Origin: Nitrospira sp.
GTDB lineage: Bacteria > Nitrospirota > Nitrospiria > Nitrospirales > Nitrospiraceae
NCBI GenBank assembly: GCA_019636875.1
Contig: JAHBWR010000007.1
Coordinates: forward strand, 1 to 64,000
Direction: 5' to 3'
Length of the DNA stretch: 64,000 bases
This document shows positions 29,068-37,643 of this stretch, piece by piece. Every line of letters begins with the position of its first letter. Position 1 is the first letter of the stretch. A program made the position numbers and the translations under genes. Below the pieces are notes generated by a model. It was not told where the DNA came from and searched no databases. It was given only the letters and a program-made list of their open reading frames with translations.

Positions 29068-29436
29068 CTACCGTTTGATCTTGGCCTCAAGCTCGTCCGC
29101 TTGCCGTCGCACGGCGGTGGCCTCGTTTTTCATCTGCTCAGTCTGAGCCTTGGCTTGGGCCGCTTCGGCATAAGCCGTCGCTTCAAGAATGTGGTCGCGG
29201 GCGACTTGATGATCTTCTCGACCTGACGCCTGCTGGGCAGCACCGAGCGCCTGTCTGGCTTTCTGAAGAAGGTCCGGAGCGCGGTCAAATGCCCCTGCCG
29301 ATTCAGCGCTACGGATCGTCGCTTCGGTTTCCGCCAGTTGCCCTGGCGTCACGGGGGAGACACCCGAAGCACATCCGCCCGCAATGAACGATAGTGCCAT
29401 GACCACGGACACCCCCGTCATATTCATCTTCTTCAT
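29068..29436 (-). CDS. DUF4398 lipoprotein
   Basis: 122 residues. A signal peptide with lipobox FIAGGC is followed by two or three helices rich in Ala, Gln and Glu (LAETEATIRSAESAGAFDRA, LLQKARQALGAAQ). This is the DUF4398 pattern seen again at the start of the OmpA-like protein 75 bases downstream. Function unknown; envelope location is inferred. The ATG at 29436 follows AAGGGG at good spacing, whereas an in-frame TTG at 29442 is less likely. Confidence 0.8.
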   Translation of the reverse strand: MKKMNMTGVSVVMALSFIAGGCASGVSPVTPGQLAETEATIRSAESAGAFDRAPDLLQKARQALGAAQQASGREDHQVARDHILEATAYAEAAQAKAQTEQMKNEATAVRRQADELEAKIKR

Positions 29437-29486
29437 AAACAACCCCTTTCGGCATACTTCATCTTATGTTGAAATGGTGACCTGCC

Positions 29487-29753
29487 TCATACGTCCACCA
29501 AATTGCGGCCTCGCTCAATGGCCTTCTGAACTTTCTCGGTCGCTTGCTCTTTTGCCTTCTGGATCTTCTCGCTTGCCCGTTCCGTGACATCTCCGGTTCG
29601 GTCACGGACATCCTCGGCGAAATCAGCGATCCGGCGACGAGTGCGCGTTCCTGACTGCGGAGCATAGAGCAACGCCGCCGTCCCCCCGACCACGCATCCT
29701 GCGAGAAATGACAACGCGACTTCCAGCAATCCATATCGGTCGTTTGCCATCAT
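29487..29753 (-). CDS. YtxH-like small membrane protein
   Basis: 88 residues. An N-terminal helix (VALSFLAGCVVGGTAALLYAPQSG) with the typical YtxH 'LLYAPxSG-x-TRR' junction is followed by a basic/acidic amphipathic helix (ASEKIQKAKEQATEKVQKA). YtxH proteins are general-stress proteins of unknown biochemical role. It starts with tandem ATGs after GAAGGAAGG, and either could be used. Same strand as the two envelope lipoproteins downstream. Confidence 0.8.
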   Translation of the reverse strand: MMANDRYGLLEVALSFLAGCVVGGTAALLYAPQSGTRTRRRIADFAEDVRDRTGDVTERASEKIQKAKEQATEKVQKAIERGRNLVDV

Positions 29754-30081
29754 CCACCTTCCTTCTTAAGTGTTACTGTGCCTAATGTCCCGTAATCCAG
29801 TGTGCACGGACGGAAATGGCTCGATCCCTGGCGGTGGCAAACAATGAGATCGTCATCGCATATCAGTGCGACAAGCATTTTGACGGCATCGGCGATCATC
29901 GTCGTCTTCCATCAGGTTGTGGGATGTTCTTTCGTCCAGTCTGTTCGACTCACCGAATCAGACTCTTCTGGAATGACGGTTATCCGACTCTCGAACTTTC
30001 TGCATCTTTTCAAAAGCCCCGGCACGCGATCCTGCCCAAGACATCAACCGGAAACCTAGACTGTTTGAATGCCCTAATCGG
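29754..30081. other. Intergenic stretch without a supported gene
   Basis: 328 bases between YtxH and the thioredoxin-fold gene. Two overlapping plus-strand frames of 85-89 codons exist, but neither has a good ribosome binding site or a recognisable protein. I see no repeat or terminator. Confidence 0.4.
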
Positions 30082-30459
30082 TTAGGCATACCCCTTGAAC
30101 TCTTTTTTTTTCTCTTTCCCAGGGACATCCTCCGGGAAGGAGGGTGCCTCGACCGGTGGTGGATCGGGCAACGGCGAAGATTCCTCCACGGTCTCAGGAG
30201 GCTGTACAACCGGCTCTGGAGGTTTATACACCTCGATCAGATAGGATAGGATTTCATTCTCATCTCCTGCCAAAATACGCTCCCGATCACTATCCACGAG
30301 CGTCGGGACTTTGGCCTGCCCCGACACCTTCATGAGCTGCGTGCGTTTCTCAAGATCCTTCGGCACATTGCGGAGAATGTAGTCGATCGCCCAATCCGAC
30401 AATCGTTGTCGTACCTTTTGCGAATGGGGGCACTCCTCAAATTGATACAGTTCGAGCAT
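30082..30459 (-). CDS. Glutaredoxin/GST-N-like protein with proline-acid tail
   Basis: 125 residues. Residues 1-75 form a glutaredoxin-like fold: MLELYQFEECPHSQKVRQRL contains a CPHS motif (one active-site cysteine), then the cis-Pro KVPTLVDSD, then ENEILSYLIE. The last ~45 residues are Pro/Glu-rich, ending basic (GKEKKKEFKG). A monothiol CxxS site suggests glutathione-linked chemistry rather than disulfide reduction. GAGGAGG six nt before the ATG at 30459 fixes the start against an in-frame 30489 start. Confidence 0.82.
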   Translation of the reverse strand: MLELYQFEECPHSQKVRQRLSDWAIDYILRNVPKDLEKRTQLMKVSGQAKVPTLVDSDRERILAGDENEILSYLIEVYKPPEPVVQPPETVEESSPLPDPPPVEAPSFPEDVPGKEKKKEFKGYA

Positions 30460-30979
30460 ATGGGGCCTCCTCGGTATTGAGCGGACCACCCAGCTCAGTG
30501 TCCGTTTGTATCGACAAATGCATCACCCAAACGATTCGCTGTTCACTACCTCTCGCTTTCTATCAGGCGGCTTCTCTTTATTCTGAGCCAGTACTTCAGT
30601 TATCAGTCAGGAGACGTTTCCGATGACGCTATTAGTCAACGTTAAAATGGACAAGCCCACTCTGCCACTAGAACTACCCCTAGCCGGTGACGGATGACGA
30701 GTGTATGGGTTCAATTCAACATGAGCAGCCAACACAAACGCCAAAATCAAATGGTGAGATCGAACCTTGTCCACTACCTAACTAACGAGACGACTAGGAG
30801 TTGATCGAGTACACCAGAGGCATGGCATGCAGTATTACGACCGATATGGAAAGATGAACAGATTTCATGAAGACGTCAGACTCTTCAGGTGATCGTTCGG
30901 GGACAACCTAGACAAGAAATGGCGCACGGCACACTCACCCAGCGGCAAAGACCGCACACATAGTGGAAGGAGATTTACC
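30460..30979. other. Intergenic region upstream of the CBS-pair gene
   Basis: 520 bases, more AT-rich than its surroundings, with no credible gene. It separates divergent transcription units and should hold both promoters. It includes AACTACCCCTAGCC near 30672. The inner TACCCCT fits the NarL heptamer consensus, but it is a single unpaired copy. Confidence 0.4.
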
Positions 30980-31435
30980 ATGCAGGTACGCGAAGTCATG
31001 CAAACAGCAGTACGGAGTTGTGGGCCGGGTACCACTGTCGCAGAGGCCGGCGTCGTGATGTTCCGCGCAGATTGCGGTGTGTTACCGATCACCGACGATA
31101 CGAACAAACTTCTCGGGATGGTGACCGATCGAGACATCACGGTGGCGCTCTGCACACGTGGAAAGCGAGCCGACGAGTTGACCGTACAGGACATCACCTC
31201 CAATGGTCCGGTAACGTGCGGAGTGGAAGATGACCTTCGGACGGCGATGCGCAAGATGGCGGATGCCCAGATCCGGCGGATCCCTGTGATCAGTAGCGGT
31301 GGACAATTAGAGGGCCTCTTGTCCATCAATGACATTATTCTTCACGCGAAGGCACGAGGGAACGGACTCTCCTATGCGGACGTGATGGAGACATTGAAAT
31401 CCATTTGCACCCATCGAGAACCGGTGACTGCCTGA
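30980..31435 (+). CDS. CBS-domain-pair protein
   Basis: 151 residues made of two CBS motifs (VREVMQTAVRSCGPGTTVAEA and VQDITSNGPVTCGVEDDLRTA), each ending in the usual GMVTDRDI / GLLSINDI strand-turn. Such stand-alone pairs bind adenine nucleotides and act as energy sensors or stress regulators. No attached catalytic domain is present. AAGGAG precedes the ATG at seven bases. Downstream, in the same direction, is a small membrane protein. Confidence 0.88.
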   Translation: MQVREVMQTAVRSCGPGTTVAEAGVVMFRADCGVLPITDDTNKLLGMVTDRDITVALCTRGKRADELTVQDITSNGPVTCGVEDDLRTAMRKMADAQIRRIPVISSGGQLEGLLSINDIILHAKARGNGLSYADVMETLKSICTHREPVTA

Positions 31436-31487
31436 AGACGATCTCCGGTCACGGTCCTTGCTGGAACGGTGATGTGGGAGACCTGCC

Positions 31488-31892
31488 ATGATTCTCGTGC
31501 ACGTACTGATCGCTCTTCCGATCGCGCTCCTTGTTGGAGCCTTGGTTGCACGGGTGTTTGACCGACAGACCTCCGTGGTGCGTCTTCCGTTGTTCTTTCT
31601 GGCAATCTTCCTGGGAGCCTGGAGCGGGGGGCTTGTGACCCTCCCGCTCCGGAAGCTCGCTTGGGCTGTGTATTGGGTTCCGTTCTTTGCCGGGGGCATA
31701 CTCATCGCGATGCTGGTGATCCTGGTTTCGATGATGCCCTCCCTTCAAACCTCTGCGGAAGAAAGCCTAAAGCCAAGGACGGAACGGACGGGACACCTCA
31801 CGTTTATGGAGGGATTCCTCTTGGCTCTCAGTACTCTCCTTGCAATCCCGATCACGCTTCACCACATCGGAGTATTTTCCCCTGCGAATTAG
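31488..31892 (+). CDS. Four-helix membrane protein of unknown function
   Basis: 134 residues with four predicted transmembrane segments (roughly 3-22, 33-52, 62-84 and 108-128). A short charged loop after the third contains ESLKPRTERTGH. No family recognised. GGGAG lies upstream of the ATG. It is 52 bases after the CBS gene and probably in the same unit. Confidence 0.65.
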   Translation: MILVHVLIALPIALLVGALVARVFDRQTSVVRLPLFFLAIFLGAWSGGLVTLPLRKLAWAVYWVPFFAGGILIAMLVILVSMMPSLQTSAEESLKPRTERTGHLTFMEGFLLALSTLLAIPITLHHIGVFSPAN

Positions 31893-31923
31893 CAGACGAG
31901 AACCTCCCCTGTCGGATGCCGCG

Positions 31924-32247
31924 CTACCGATTTTCATTCATCACGATTTTCAGGAGGGCGGCGCCAAGTTTCGGATTCGCATAGACGCCGAATGCGTCCA
32001 CAATCGTTCCACGGGTACCGTCCGATGCCTCCACCGCGTAGATGACGGACATATCGTCAGGGTCGCTGATTCCTTCGAACCGATGATGCTCCACGATGCT
32101 CAACTCGCTTTCTTTCAACAAGCGCTCGGAACCGGCTATGCGAAACGCCCCGTCCACATACTCGAAATCAGCCTCAAATCCACGTGCCTTTAGCGCGCGT
32201 ACTGCTTCGGTCATGCTGATATAGGATTTGCTCTTCTCTACATTCAT
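31924..32247 (-). CDS. Small conserved protein of the type annotated 'phosphoribosylpyrophosphate synthetase'
   Basis: 107 residues. The pattern HRFEGISDPDDMSVIYAVE and GTIVDAFGVYAN matches a short family that databases often label phosphoribosylpyrophosphate synthetase. It lacks the real enzyme's length and PRPP loop, so I treat it as unknown function. The ATG at 32247 follows GGAG at nine bases, which rejects a much longer in-frame start at 32613 that would cover the next gene's end. Confidence 0.7.
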   Translation of the reverse strand: MNVEKSKSYISMTEAVRALKARGFEADFEYVDGAFRIAGSERLLKESELSIVEHHRFEGISDPDDMSVIYAVEASDGTRGTIVDAFGVYANPKLGAALLKIVMNENR

Positions 32248-32267
32248 GTGTTGTCTCCATCCTCCGT

Positions 32268-32819
32268 TCAGGTTGGTTCCTTTCCTGATATCGAGACGTA
32301 CATTCCCCCGAATAAGTTCAACACGATCGTGAGAATGATTCCCTGGACGACCCATCCGATCACGCAGACACCAACCGCTCGGGTCATGCTTCGATAATCC
32401 AAAGCTTGTCGTACTGCGATGATCATTGCCACCAACATCCAGACACCGGTCACCAGGAGTACGGCTTGGGCGAGAGACGGACTCACAGCCAGGACTCGGA
32501 GAATTCCTGGTGAACTGGCAAACCCGATTGTTCGGAGCAGCTCCTTGTGGGTGGCGTGAGTCTGTGGTTCCGGAAGGAGCTTCGTGCCGATGAAATAGGT
32601 CAAAAACGCCCACACATACCAGCCGAATAATGCCATTGCGGTTCCTATGACCAGACCTTCGAGGCCACCGGTCTTGAGGAGACCGATGCCGGTCGCCAGG
32701 CTGGACAACAGGACTACTCCCATGGCCTGAGCGAGCGCGCCTGGGTCGGCTTCCACTTCCTCATACAGTCCGGCATCGAGCTTCGCAGCTCGAATCATTC
32801 GATCAACGAATAGACTCAT
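32268..32819 (-). CDS. Yip1-like membrane protein
   Basis: 183 residues. A soluble N-terminus (MSLFVDRMIRAAKLDAGLYEEVEADPGA) is followed by four to five transmembrane helices, with YFIGTKLLPEPQTHATHKELLRTIGFASSPG in the middle as two adjacent family blocks. This matches the Yip1 domain, bacterial members of which have no known role. The start at 32819 is the natural beginning of the family. A longer frame from 32939 adds non-conserved residues. Confidence 0.78.
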   Translation of the reverse strand: MSLFVDRMIRAAKLDAGLYEEVEADPGALAQAMGVVLLSSLATGIGLLKTGGLEGLVIGTAMALFGWYVWAFLTYFIGTKLLPEPQTHATHKELLRTIGFASSPGILRVLAVSPSLAQAVLLVTGVWMLVAMIIAVRQALDYRSMTRAVGVCVIGWVVQGIILTIVLNLFGGMYVSISGKEPT

Positions 32820-33221
32820 ATCTGTCTTCGTTTCAGCATGACGATCATGCCCGGCTAACGGGGGTGGACCATGGCACCTTTGCACTAGCCCCCGAATGAA
32901 CTGAGGATCTGCCACAATCCCTTCAACCGTTCGTACCACGACGTCTCATAAAGGCACAGCTGGAGGAACTACTAGTGGTGCCGGCTGTGTGTCGTATCGG
33001 TACCCACTCAATCTTGGCGAGCTCCGGACACCTCTGCATTGAGGTCTCGTGGCGTGTCCTTTTCGCACATTGGGATACACATTTGCGCTGATCGTTCTAG
33101 GCCTTTGAATCCCCACCTAGGGATTTGACGAGCTCCGCAGGCCCGTTAATGCGGCGTAGAATCGCTTCAACACTTGCTATCCATGGGGGTTCTGCTTGAG
33201 GCGAGGAATGAGGTCGGCTTT
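32820..33221. promoter_or_regulatory. Divergent intergenic region with an AATCCC...GGGATT palindrome
   Basis: 402 bases with no supported gene. At 33108-33125 there is a perfect inverted repeat, AATCCC-N6-GGGATT. TTGACG follows at 33125, and TAATGC lies 16 bases further on, which could be a weak promoter for the zinc-ribbon gene. Confidence 0.45.
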
Positions 33222-33452
33222 ATGAACCAACAACCAGTCGGATTTTGCAACGGGTGCGGAAAGATCCTCGATGAGATTCAGCCCGTGAGTCCTCAGAGTC
33301 AGTGGATTGAAGCACGCGCCTTTCTGGTCAAATATGGGTTCACCTGGGACGATCTCCGTCTGCAACACAACTTTTGTCCTGACTGTCGCAAAGTGGCGAC
33401 TGCTATCAAACCCGACACCTCGCCGGGAGCTCACTCCAAAGCAATGCCCTAA
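33222..33452 (+). CDS. Small zinc-ribbon-like protein
   Basis: 76 residues with two CxxC pairs (FCNGCGK and FCPDCRK) about 45 residues apart, likely a single zinc site. No other domain. The chosen ATG at 33222 follows GAGG at eight bases. In-frame starts at 33174 and 33183 are possible. It lies 38 bases ahead of the TPR gene in the same direction. Function unknown. Confidence 0.65.
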   Translation: MNQQPVGFCNGCGKILDEIQPVSPQSQWIEARAFLVKYGFTWDDLRLQHNFCPDCRKVATAIKPDTSPGAHSKAMP

Positions 33453-33490
33453 CGTAGTATCGTGAGAGCCCGGACGATATCCTGCGAATT

Positions 33491-34210
33491 ATGATGATGC
33501 TTCGAAAACTCACAAGCCTTGTCGTCATCGTCCTGATCCTGTTGATGCTGCTGTTCGATCGGCTCCCCGAAAAAGCACAGGCCACATCGTGGGAGATGTA
33601 TCAGTCCGCGGGACACCAGGCCATTGCTGAGAGACGACTATCTGATGCTGAAGAGTTCCTCCTTGCCGCAGCGCGACAGATTGAGAGTATGAATCCCGAT
33701 GATCCACGCCTGGCGAGTACGCTCAATGATCTTGGAGTCCTGTACGGCATGCAACAGCGAGACACTGAGGCTGAGTCGGTCCTTCATCGCTCTCTCGTGA
33801 TTAATGAAAGAGCATTCGGTCGCCAACATCTAACCATTATTTTGATATTGCAAAATCTCGGTGTGATTTATGCCGTGCAGGACAAGTTTCTCGAGGCACA
33901 CCAAGCGGCTCGCGAAAGCTTAGCCATCAGCCTGGAGCTGTTTGGAGCCGGTCATCCCCGCACCGGTTCCACCTGTCGAACCCTGGCGGTCGTTTATGAG
34001 CTGCAGGGCTCTTACGAGGAAGCAGAACAATTCGCAGAGCGCTCGGTCACCATCTTTGAAAATACGGTAGGCGAAGGCCACCCTGAAACTTTGGAGAGTT
34101 TGGAACTCTTGATCAGGTTGATGTGGATCACCGACAGAGAAAACGAAGCTCAACAACTTGAGACCCGCCTTAATACCTCCCTACAAAGGTCCCACTCTGA
34201 TACTAAATGA
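33491..34210 (+). CDS. Secreted tetratricopeptide-repeat protein
   Basis: 239 residues. A signal peptide (LVVIVLILLMLLFDRLPEKAQA) is followed by four to five TPR units of the kinesin-light-chain type (LASTLNDLGVLYGMQQRDTEA; ILILQNLGVIYAVQDKFLEA; STCRTLAVVYELQGSYEEA). It likely mediates protein contacts in the periplasm. Partner unknown. It is convergent with the PRC-barrel gene. Confidence 0.85.
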   Translation: MMMLRKLTSLVVIVLILLMLLFDRLPEKAQATSWEMYQSAGHQAIAERRLSDAEEFLLAAARQIESMNPDDPRLASTLNDLGVLYGMQQRDTEAESVLHRSLVINERAFGRQHLTIILILQNLGVIYAVQDKFLEAHQAARESLAISLELFGAGHPRTGSTCRTLAVVYELQGSYEEAEQFAERSVTIFENTVGEGHPETLESLELLIRLMWITDRENEAQQLETRLNTSLQRSHSDTK

Positions 34211-34455
34211 GCGAGTGCCTCTCCTATGGTTGCAGCCAGCAGATCCTTTCACGCTCTGACGTACATCAGCACGCATCCCTTACGGCTGAACGGATCGGCA
34301 TCTGCCGGTCCGTCCAACCTGCGGTCTTGACTCGCAAGACGAATGACGTGTCGACTGCATCAACCAGGCAAGTCGACCGTGCGTGAGGCTATTCGGAATG
34401 ACCGAACCATACGGAGGGCATCGGACACCTCAAATGGTCGTCACGCATCCTCAAT

Positions 34456-35280
34456 TCATTTGGCCGATATTCGACCGGTCGCGACACCCTTGGGAATCTG
34501 CAATCCTGCCGATTGCGATAACTTCATGATGGCGTGCATCATGTGCTCGGTCGCATCTTCCGTTTGTTTTTTCTGGCCATGTTCAATGGCCTCACCCAAG
34601 GCATAGACTCCTTCGTTGAGTCGCTCGTTGAGGCCATAGCGTTGAGCCTGCTTGGCAAGATCAAGCGATTTCTTGGCATGCGTGACCAACGCCTCGGCTT
34701 TGCCTTGCTTCCCAGCCGATTTGGCTTCCATCGCATGATGAATCGCTTCACGTACCTGGTCCGTGAATTGAGCCCGATCCTCGCCCTTCATCTTCTGACT
34801 TCCTTCACCCGACGCTGAGCGCTTCGCCGCCTTTGTGGCGTTCGGATCCAACTCATAGAATTGATAGATCACGAAAGCCCACTCATTATTCGACATATCA
34901 GGCCAGTTATTTTTGTCAAACCCTGGAGCATTCTTGAGACGCTCTTCTTTGACGTTCACGATGAAATGATCTTTGTCATCGCTCAGGGCCATCGCTTCCC
35001 AGGGGATGGCAAAATACTTATCACCCACCCCAAACACTCCCCCGAACGAGAGGACGGCATACTCGACAAATCCTCCGTCTCGCCAGTTGATGACCAAGTC
35101 CTGAATGTCACCAAGATCCTTCCCTTCCGAATTTTTGACTGGCTTTCCGATCAAGCTCGTCGCCTTGCTGGCCCCTTCGAGTGATATCCCCGCGTGCACA
35201 GACGCTATTTGAAGCGCGGTGACCGATACCAGCGTGAGGATGCCGCTGGCAAGGAGCGAGTTTCGTACGCTGTTCATCAT
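34456..35280 (-). CDS. Secreted PRC-barrel protein with C-terminal SmbP-like metal-binding helices
   Basis: 274 residues. A signal peptide ends near SVHA. A PRC-barrel domain follows (SLIGKPVKNSEGKDLGDIQDL, YAVLSFGGVFGVGDKYFAIPW). The C-terminal ~90 residues (from DQVREAIHHAMEA) are helical and His-spaced (HHAMEA, ALVTHAKKSL, AIEHGQ, EHMMHAIMKL), resembling the small metal-binding protein SmbP of Nitrosomonas. This suggests periplasmic metal binding (inference). GGAGGG upstream supports the ATG at 35280 or 35277. A second PRC-barrel gene lies just upstream. Confidence 0.8.
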   Translation of the reverse strand: MMNSVRNSLLASGILTLVSVTALQIASVHAGISLEGASKATSLIGKPVKNSEGKDLGDIQDLVINWRDGGFVEYAVLSFGGVFGVGDKYFAIPWEAMALSDDKDHFIVNVKEERLKNAPGFDKNNWPDMSNNEWAFVIYQFYELDPNATKAAKRSASGEGSQKMKGEDRAQFTDQVREAIHHAMEAKSAGKQGKAEALVTHAKKSLDLAKQAQRYGLNERLNEGVYALGEAIEHGQKKQTEDATEHMMHAIMKLSQSAGLQIPKGVATGRISAK

Positions 35281-35340
35281 ATGTCCCTCCTTCAAGTATA
35301 AACGAGGCCTCTTCTAAGGTCCCCATGGTTATGGATGTGC

Positions 35341-35910
35341 TCACTGTCTCGTGACGACATGAACCTGGTGGATCCTTGTTCCTGTGAATTCGGTATCCCG
35401 AAGGACGTCGCTCCAGAAACATTCGCAGACGCGAGGACGTCCTTTGTCATAGGGGGCAACAGTAGATGTAACGACTGTCGCTCCAACGGCTCCATAGGCT
35501 GCGGCCAACGATCGATCATAAAAACGGTACATGATCACTTCCGGGGCCCCGTTGAGTTGTGCCTGGTTCATATTCAGCACGAAGTGATCCTCCCCTTTAT
35601 CACCCGACAAAGCCTCCGATGGGACTCCACCGTGTTTTTCTCCGTCGCCTAAACCTCGGCTTAGAGACAACACGGCATATTCCCTGTACCCATGGCTGTT
35701 CCAGTGGAACACCCTGTCTTCGATCCGACCTATGTAGTTCCCCTCCTGGTCGACTACACGTTTGCCGATCATGGCTGTAGGATTGGATATCCTCTCTGTC
35801 CGACCGTCCGTGGAAGGCAGGGTTCCGATCCATACGGCAACGATGATCGAGCAACCCGCGACCCCCCATCTGAGGATGGCAAGCGGTGGTGTCAGAACAG
35901 AACTACACAT
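35341..35910 (-). CDS. PRC-barrel domain protein, membrane-anchored or secreted
   Basis: 189 residues from the chosen ATG. An N-terminal hydrophobic segment (LRWGVAGCSIIVAVWIGTLP) precedes a PRC-barrel (AMIGKRVVDQEGNYIGRIEDR, EYAVLSLSRGLGDGEKHGG). The C-terminal ~60 residues are unlike the neighbour's SmbP-like tail and contain VCECF. It is a divergent paralogue of the gene 61 bases downstream. A longer frame from 35988 exists. Confidence 0.7.
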   Translation of the reverse strand: MCSSVLTPPLAILRWGVAGCSIIVAVWIGTLPSTDGRTERISNPTAMIGKRVVDQEGNYIGRIEDRVFHWNSHGYREYAVLSLSRGLGDGEKHGGVPSEALSGDKGEDHFVLNMNQAQLNGAPEVIMYRFYDRSLAAAYGAVGATVVTSTVAPYDKGRPRVCECFWSDVLRDTEFTGTRIHQVHVVTRQ

Positions 35911-36325
35911 TTCTTCAACTCTTTGGCATTCATGCACTCCGATTGAGTTCAAAAGTGATGACTCCCCAAAATGATTAGATCGACTCACGATGCAAAACAG
36001 AGGCCGCTCAGAAGCTACCCTCTCGTCTCAACGTTCCTCATCCTAAAGCCTGAGTAGATAAACAAAAGGTTCTTGCGCCTAGAACAACAGCCACAGTGCC
36101 TCTGAGGACAACATGTCTGGCCTGAGACATGGCTTCCATGCGGAAGGGCTTGAGGCGACCCTGTTCGCGACACAGGAATGCACCGACTGGTCCGACGATG
36201 GAGTCCAGCGCTTCCATAATCCCCACCTATGGATCTTCATCTCCGACACTCCTGTGACCAGGGGATCTACCAGTACCCTACCGCCATAGATGGGCGTAGC
36301 TGTACACACAGGAGGACTTCGCAAC
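35911..36325. promoter_or_regulatory. Divergent intergenic region carrying a second AATCCCCACCTA element
   Basis: 415 bases without a supported gene. The string AATCCCCACCTA followed by TGGAT at 36218-36234 repeats the element at 33108, and both lie about 110 bases before the downstream start codon. GAGGACAACATGTC at 36104-36117 resembles the first part of the 59939 repeat. Confidence 0.4.
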
Positions 36326-36874
36326 ATGTCTACACCGAAACACATACACGTCGATCAGGATCACGAAAACCAAGTCATCCGGCAGTATGAGGAAGACGAC
36401 GAGGATCAGGAGGAAGGGACTTCGGCAAAAGACACCTTCGCCTCGGTTTCGACGAGTGATTCGCAACCCTCCGACGCCACACTATACGGTGGCGATGTCG
36501 ACGCCGCGCAGCAGCAGACAGATGCGGGTGAGGAAACGGTGGGTGGATCGAGCCCCACTCCCGATCAGGATGTGGTTGAAAAATTGGGGGAAGCCGTGGG
36601 TATTACATATGAAGATAATGAGCCTCTCCGGTTCGGCGACAAACTGGCAGATCGCGATGCACAGCGCTGGGAACTAAACCCTGCTTCCTCGGAAGACTAT
36701 CGTGAGCGGCTGCGCAACCTGTCCGAGGATGGCGAATCGACGACAGGGCACATTCCATCGGCCGGACGCTCGACCACACGATCGGACCGAGCACGAAGCA
36801 CGGAGAAGAATACATCCCGCTCGACCCGCCCGGCCGGAGCCCGTGCCCGCAAGGCTCAGAAGAAAAAGCGCTGA
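36326..36874 (+). CDS. DUF6335-family protein
   Basis: 182 residues. The conserved block lies around residues 85-125: EAVGITYEDNEPLRFGDKLA then RDAQRWELNPASSEDY. The N-terminus is acidic and probably disordered, and the C-terminus is strongly basic (ARARKAQKKKR). No function is known for the family. AGGAGG nine bases before the ATG at 36326 fixes the start. Confidence 0.8.
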   Translation: MSTPKHIHVDQDHENQVIRQYEEDDEDQEEGTSAKDTFASVSTSDSQPSDATLYGGDVDAAQQQTDAGEETVGGSSPTPDQDVVEKLGEAVGITYEDNEPLRFGDKLADRDAQRWELNPASSEDYRERLRNLSEDGESTTGHIPSAGRSTTRSDRARSTEKNTSRSTRPAGARARKAQKKKR

Positions 36875-37074
36875 TACCCGCTAGAAGTTCTTTCAAGGCC
36901 TCTCTTCCCTTGGACCAGCTCAGGGCCAACGGAGATGTGGTGCTAATAAGAGCGTCTTCCGTTCGTTCCTATTGAGTGTTCTGACGCACAGACATGGGAT
37001 GTTGAAATAACTTCCATGACACATGCGGTCGTTGAGGCAGCAACGCGTTTCACCAATTAAAAAGGAGGCTAGAA

Positions 37075-37581
37075 ATGCAGAAGCAGAACAACGGGACCAT
37101 AGGTCGTTTGATGGCTGGCGCAATGATCAGCGGAGCACTACTGCTGGGGGCAGCCAGCCAGGGCTTAGCAAAGCAGGAATCCGGACATCACCGTTTTAAG
37201 GGTGAGGTGATCGAACGGGCCGGCTCCATGGCGGTGAAGTCTGAAACCGGAACGACGTACCAATTGAGTGCAAATGAGGCACAGCGTCAGGGTCGCGCGT
37301 TTAAGTCCGGTGACAAAGTTGACGTCACGGTCAACGAAAACAATGCGATCGTCGATATTCATTTGGAAGGCCAGAAAGGAAAACACACGTTCGTCACAGG
37401 GAAGCTCGTACATATTGGACAGATGAACAAGAATGTAAAACTTCAAACGGCAGAAGGCGACCGGTCTTTCCCTTTGCTCTTACAGGAGACCAAGACAAGG
37501 GGTATTCCTGAGGGCACTGTGGTGACGGTGGAATTAAACGAAGCGGGTACGGTGGTCGACCTCCATGAGGGGAAGCGGTGA
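37075..37581 (+). CDS. Secreted protein of unknown function
   Basis: 168 residues. Signal peptide cleaved near GLAK (LMAGAMISGALLLGAASQG). The mature part looks like two small beta-rich repeats (FKGEVIERAGSMAVKSETG and FVTGKLVHIGQMNKNVKLQ), both followed by valine-rich strands ending VDIH / VDLH. No family recognised with confidence. AAAGGAGG precedes the start. It may be an OB-like periplasmic protein (inference). Confidence 0.72.
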   Translation: MQKQNNGTIGRLMAGAMISGALLLGAASQGLAKQESGHHRFKGEVIERAGSMAVKSETGTTYQLSANEAQRQGRAFKSGDKVDVTVNENNAIVDIHLEGQKGKHTFVTGKLVHIGQMNKNVKLQTAEGDRSFPLLLQETKTRGIPEGTVVTVELNEAGTVVDLHEGKR

Positions 37582-37643
37582 GCTTCCCCAATCCGCTGCC
37601 GCAGGACTATAACAATGCATGACTTCATGTCATACTCACCGCC

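Noticed and set aside
30672-30685. TACCCCT NarL-like heptamer upstream of the CBS gene
   Set aside because: Single copy without the usual inverted partner, and the nearby receivers have no DNA-binding domain.
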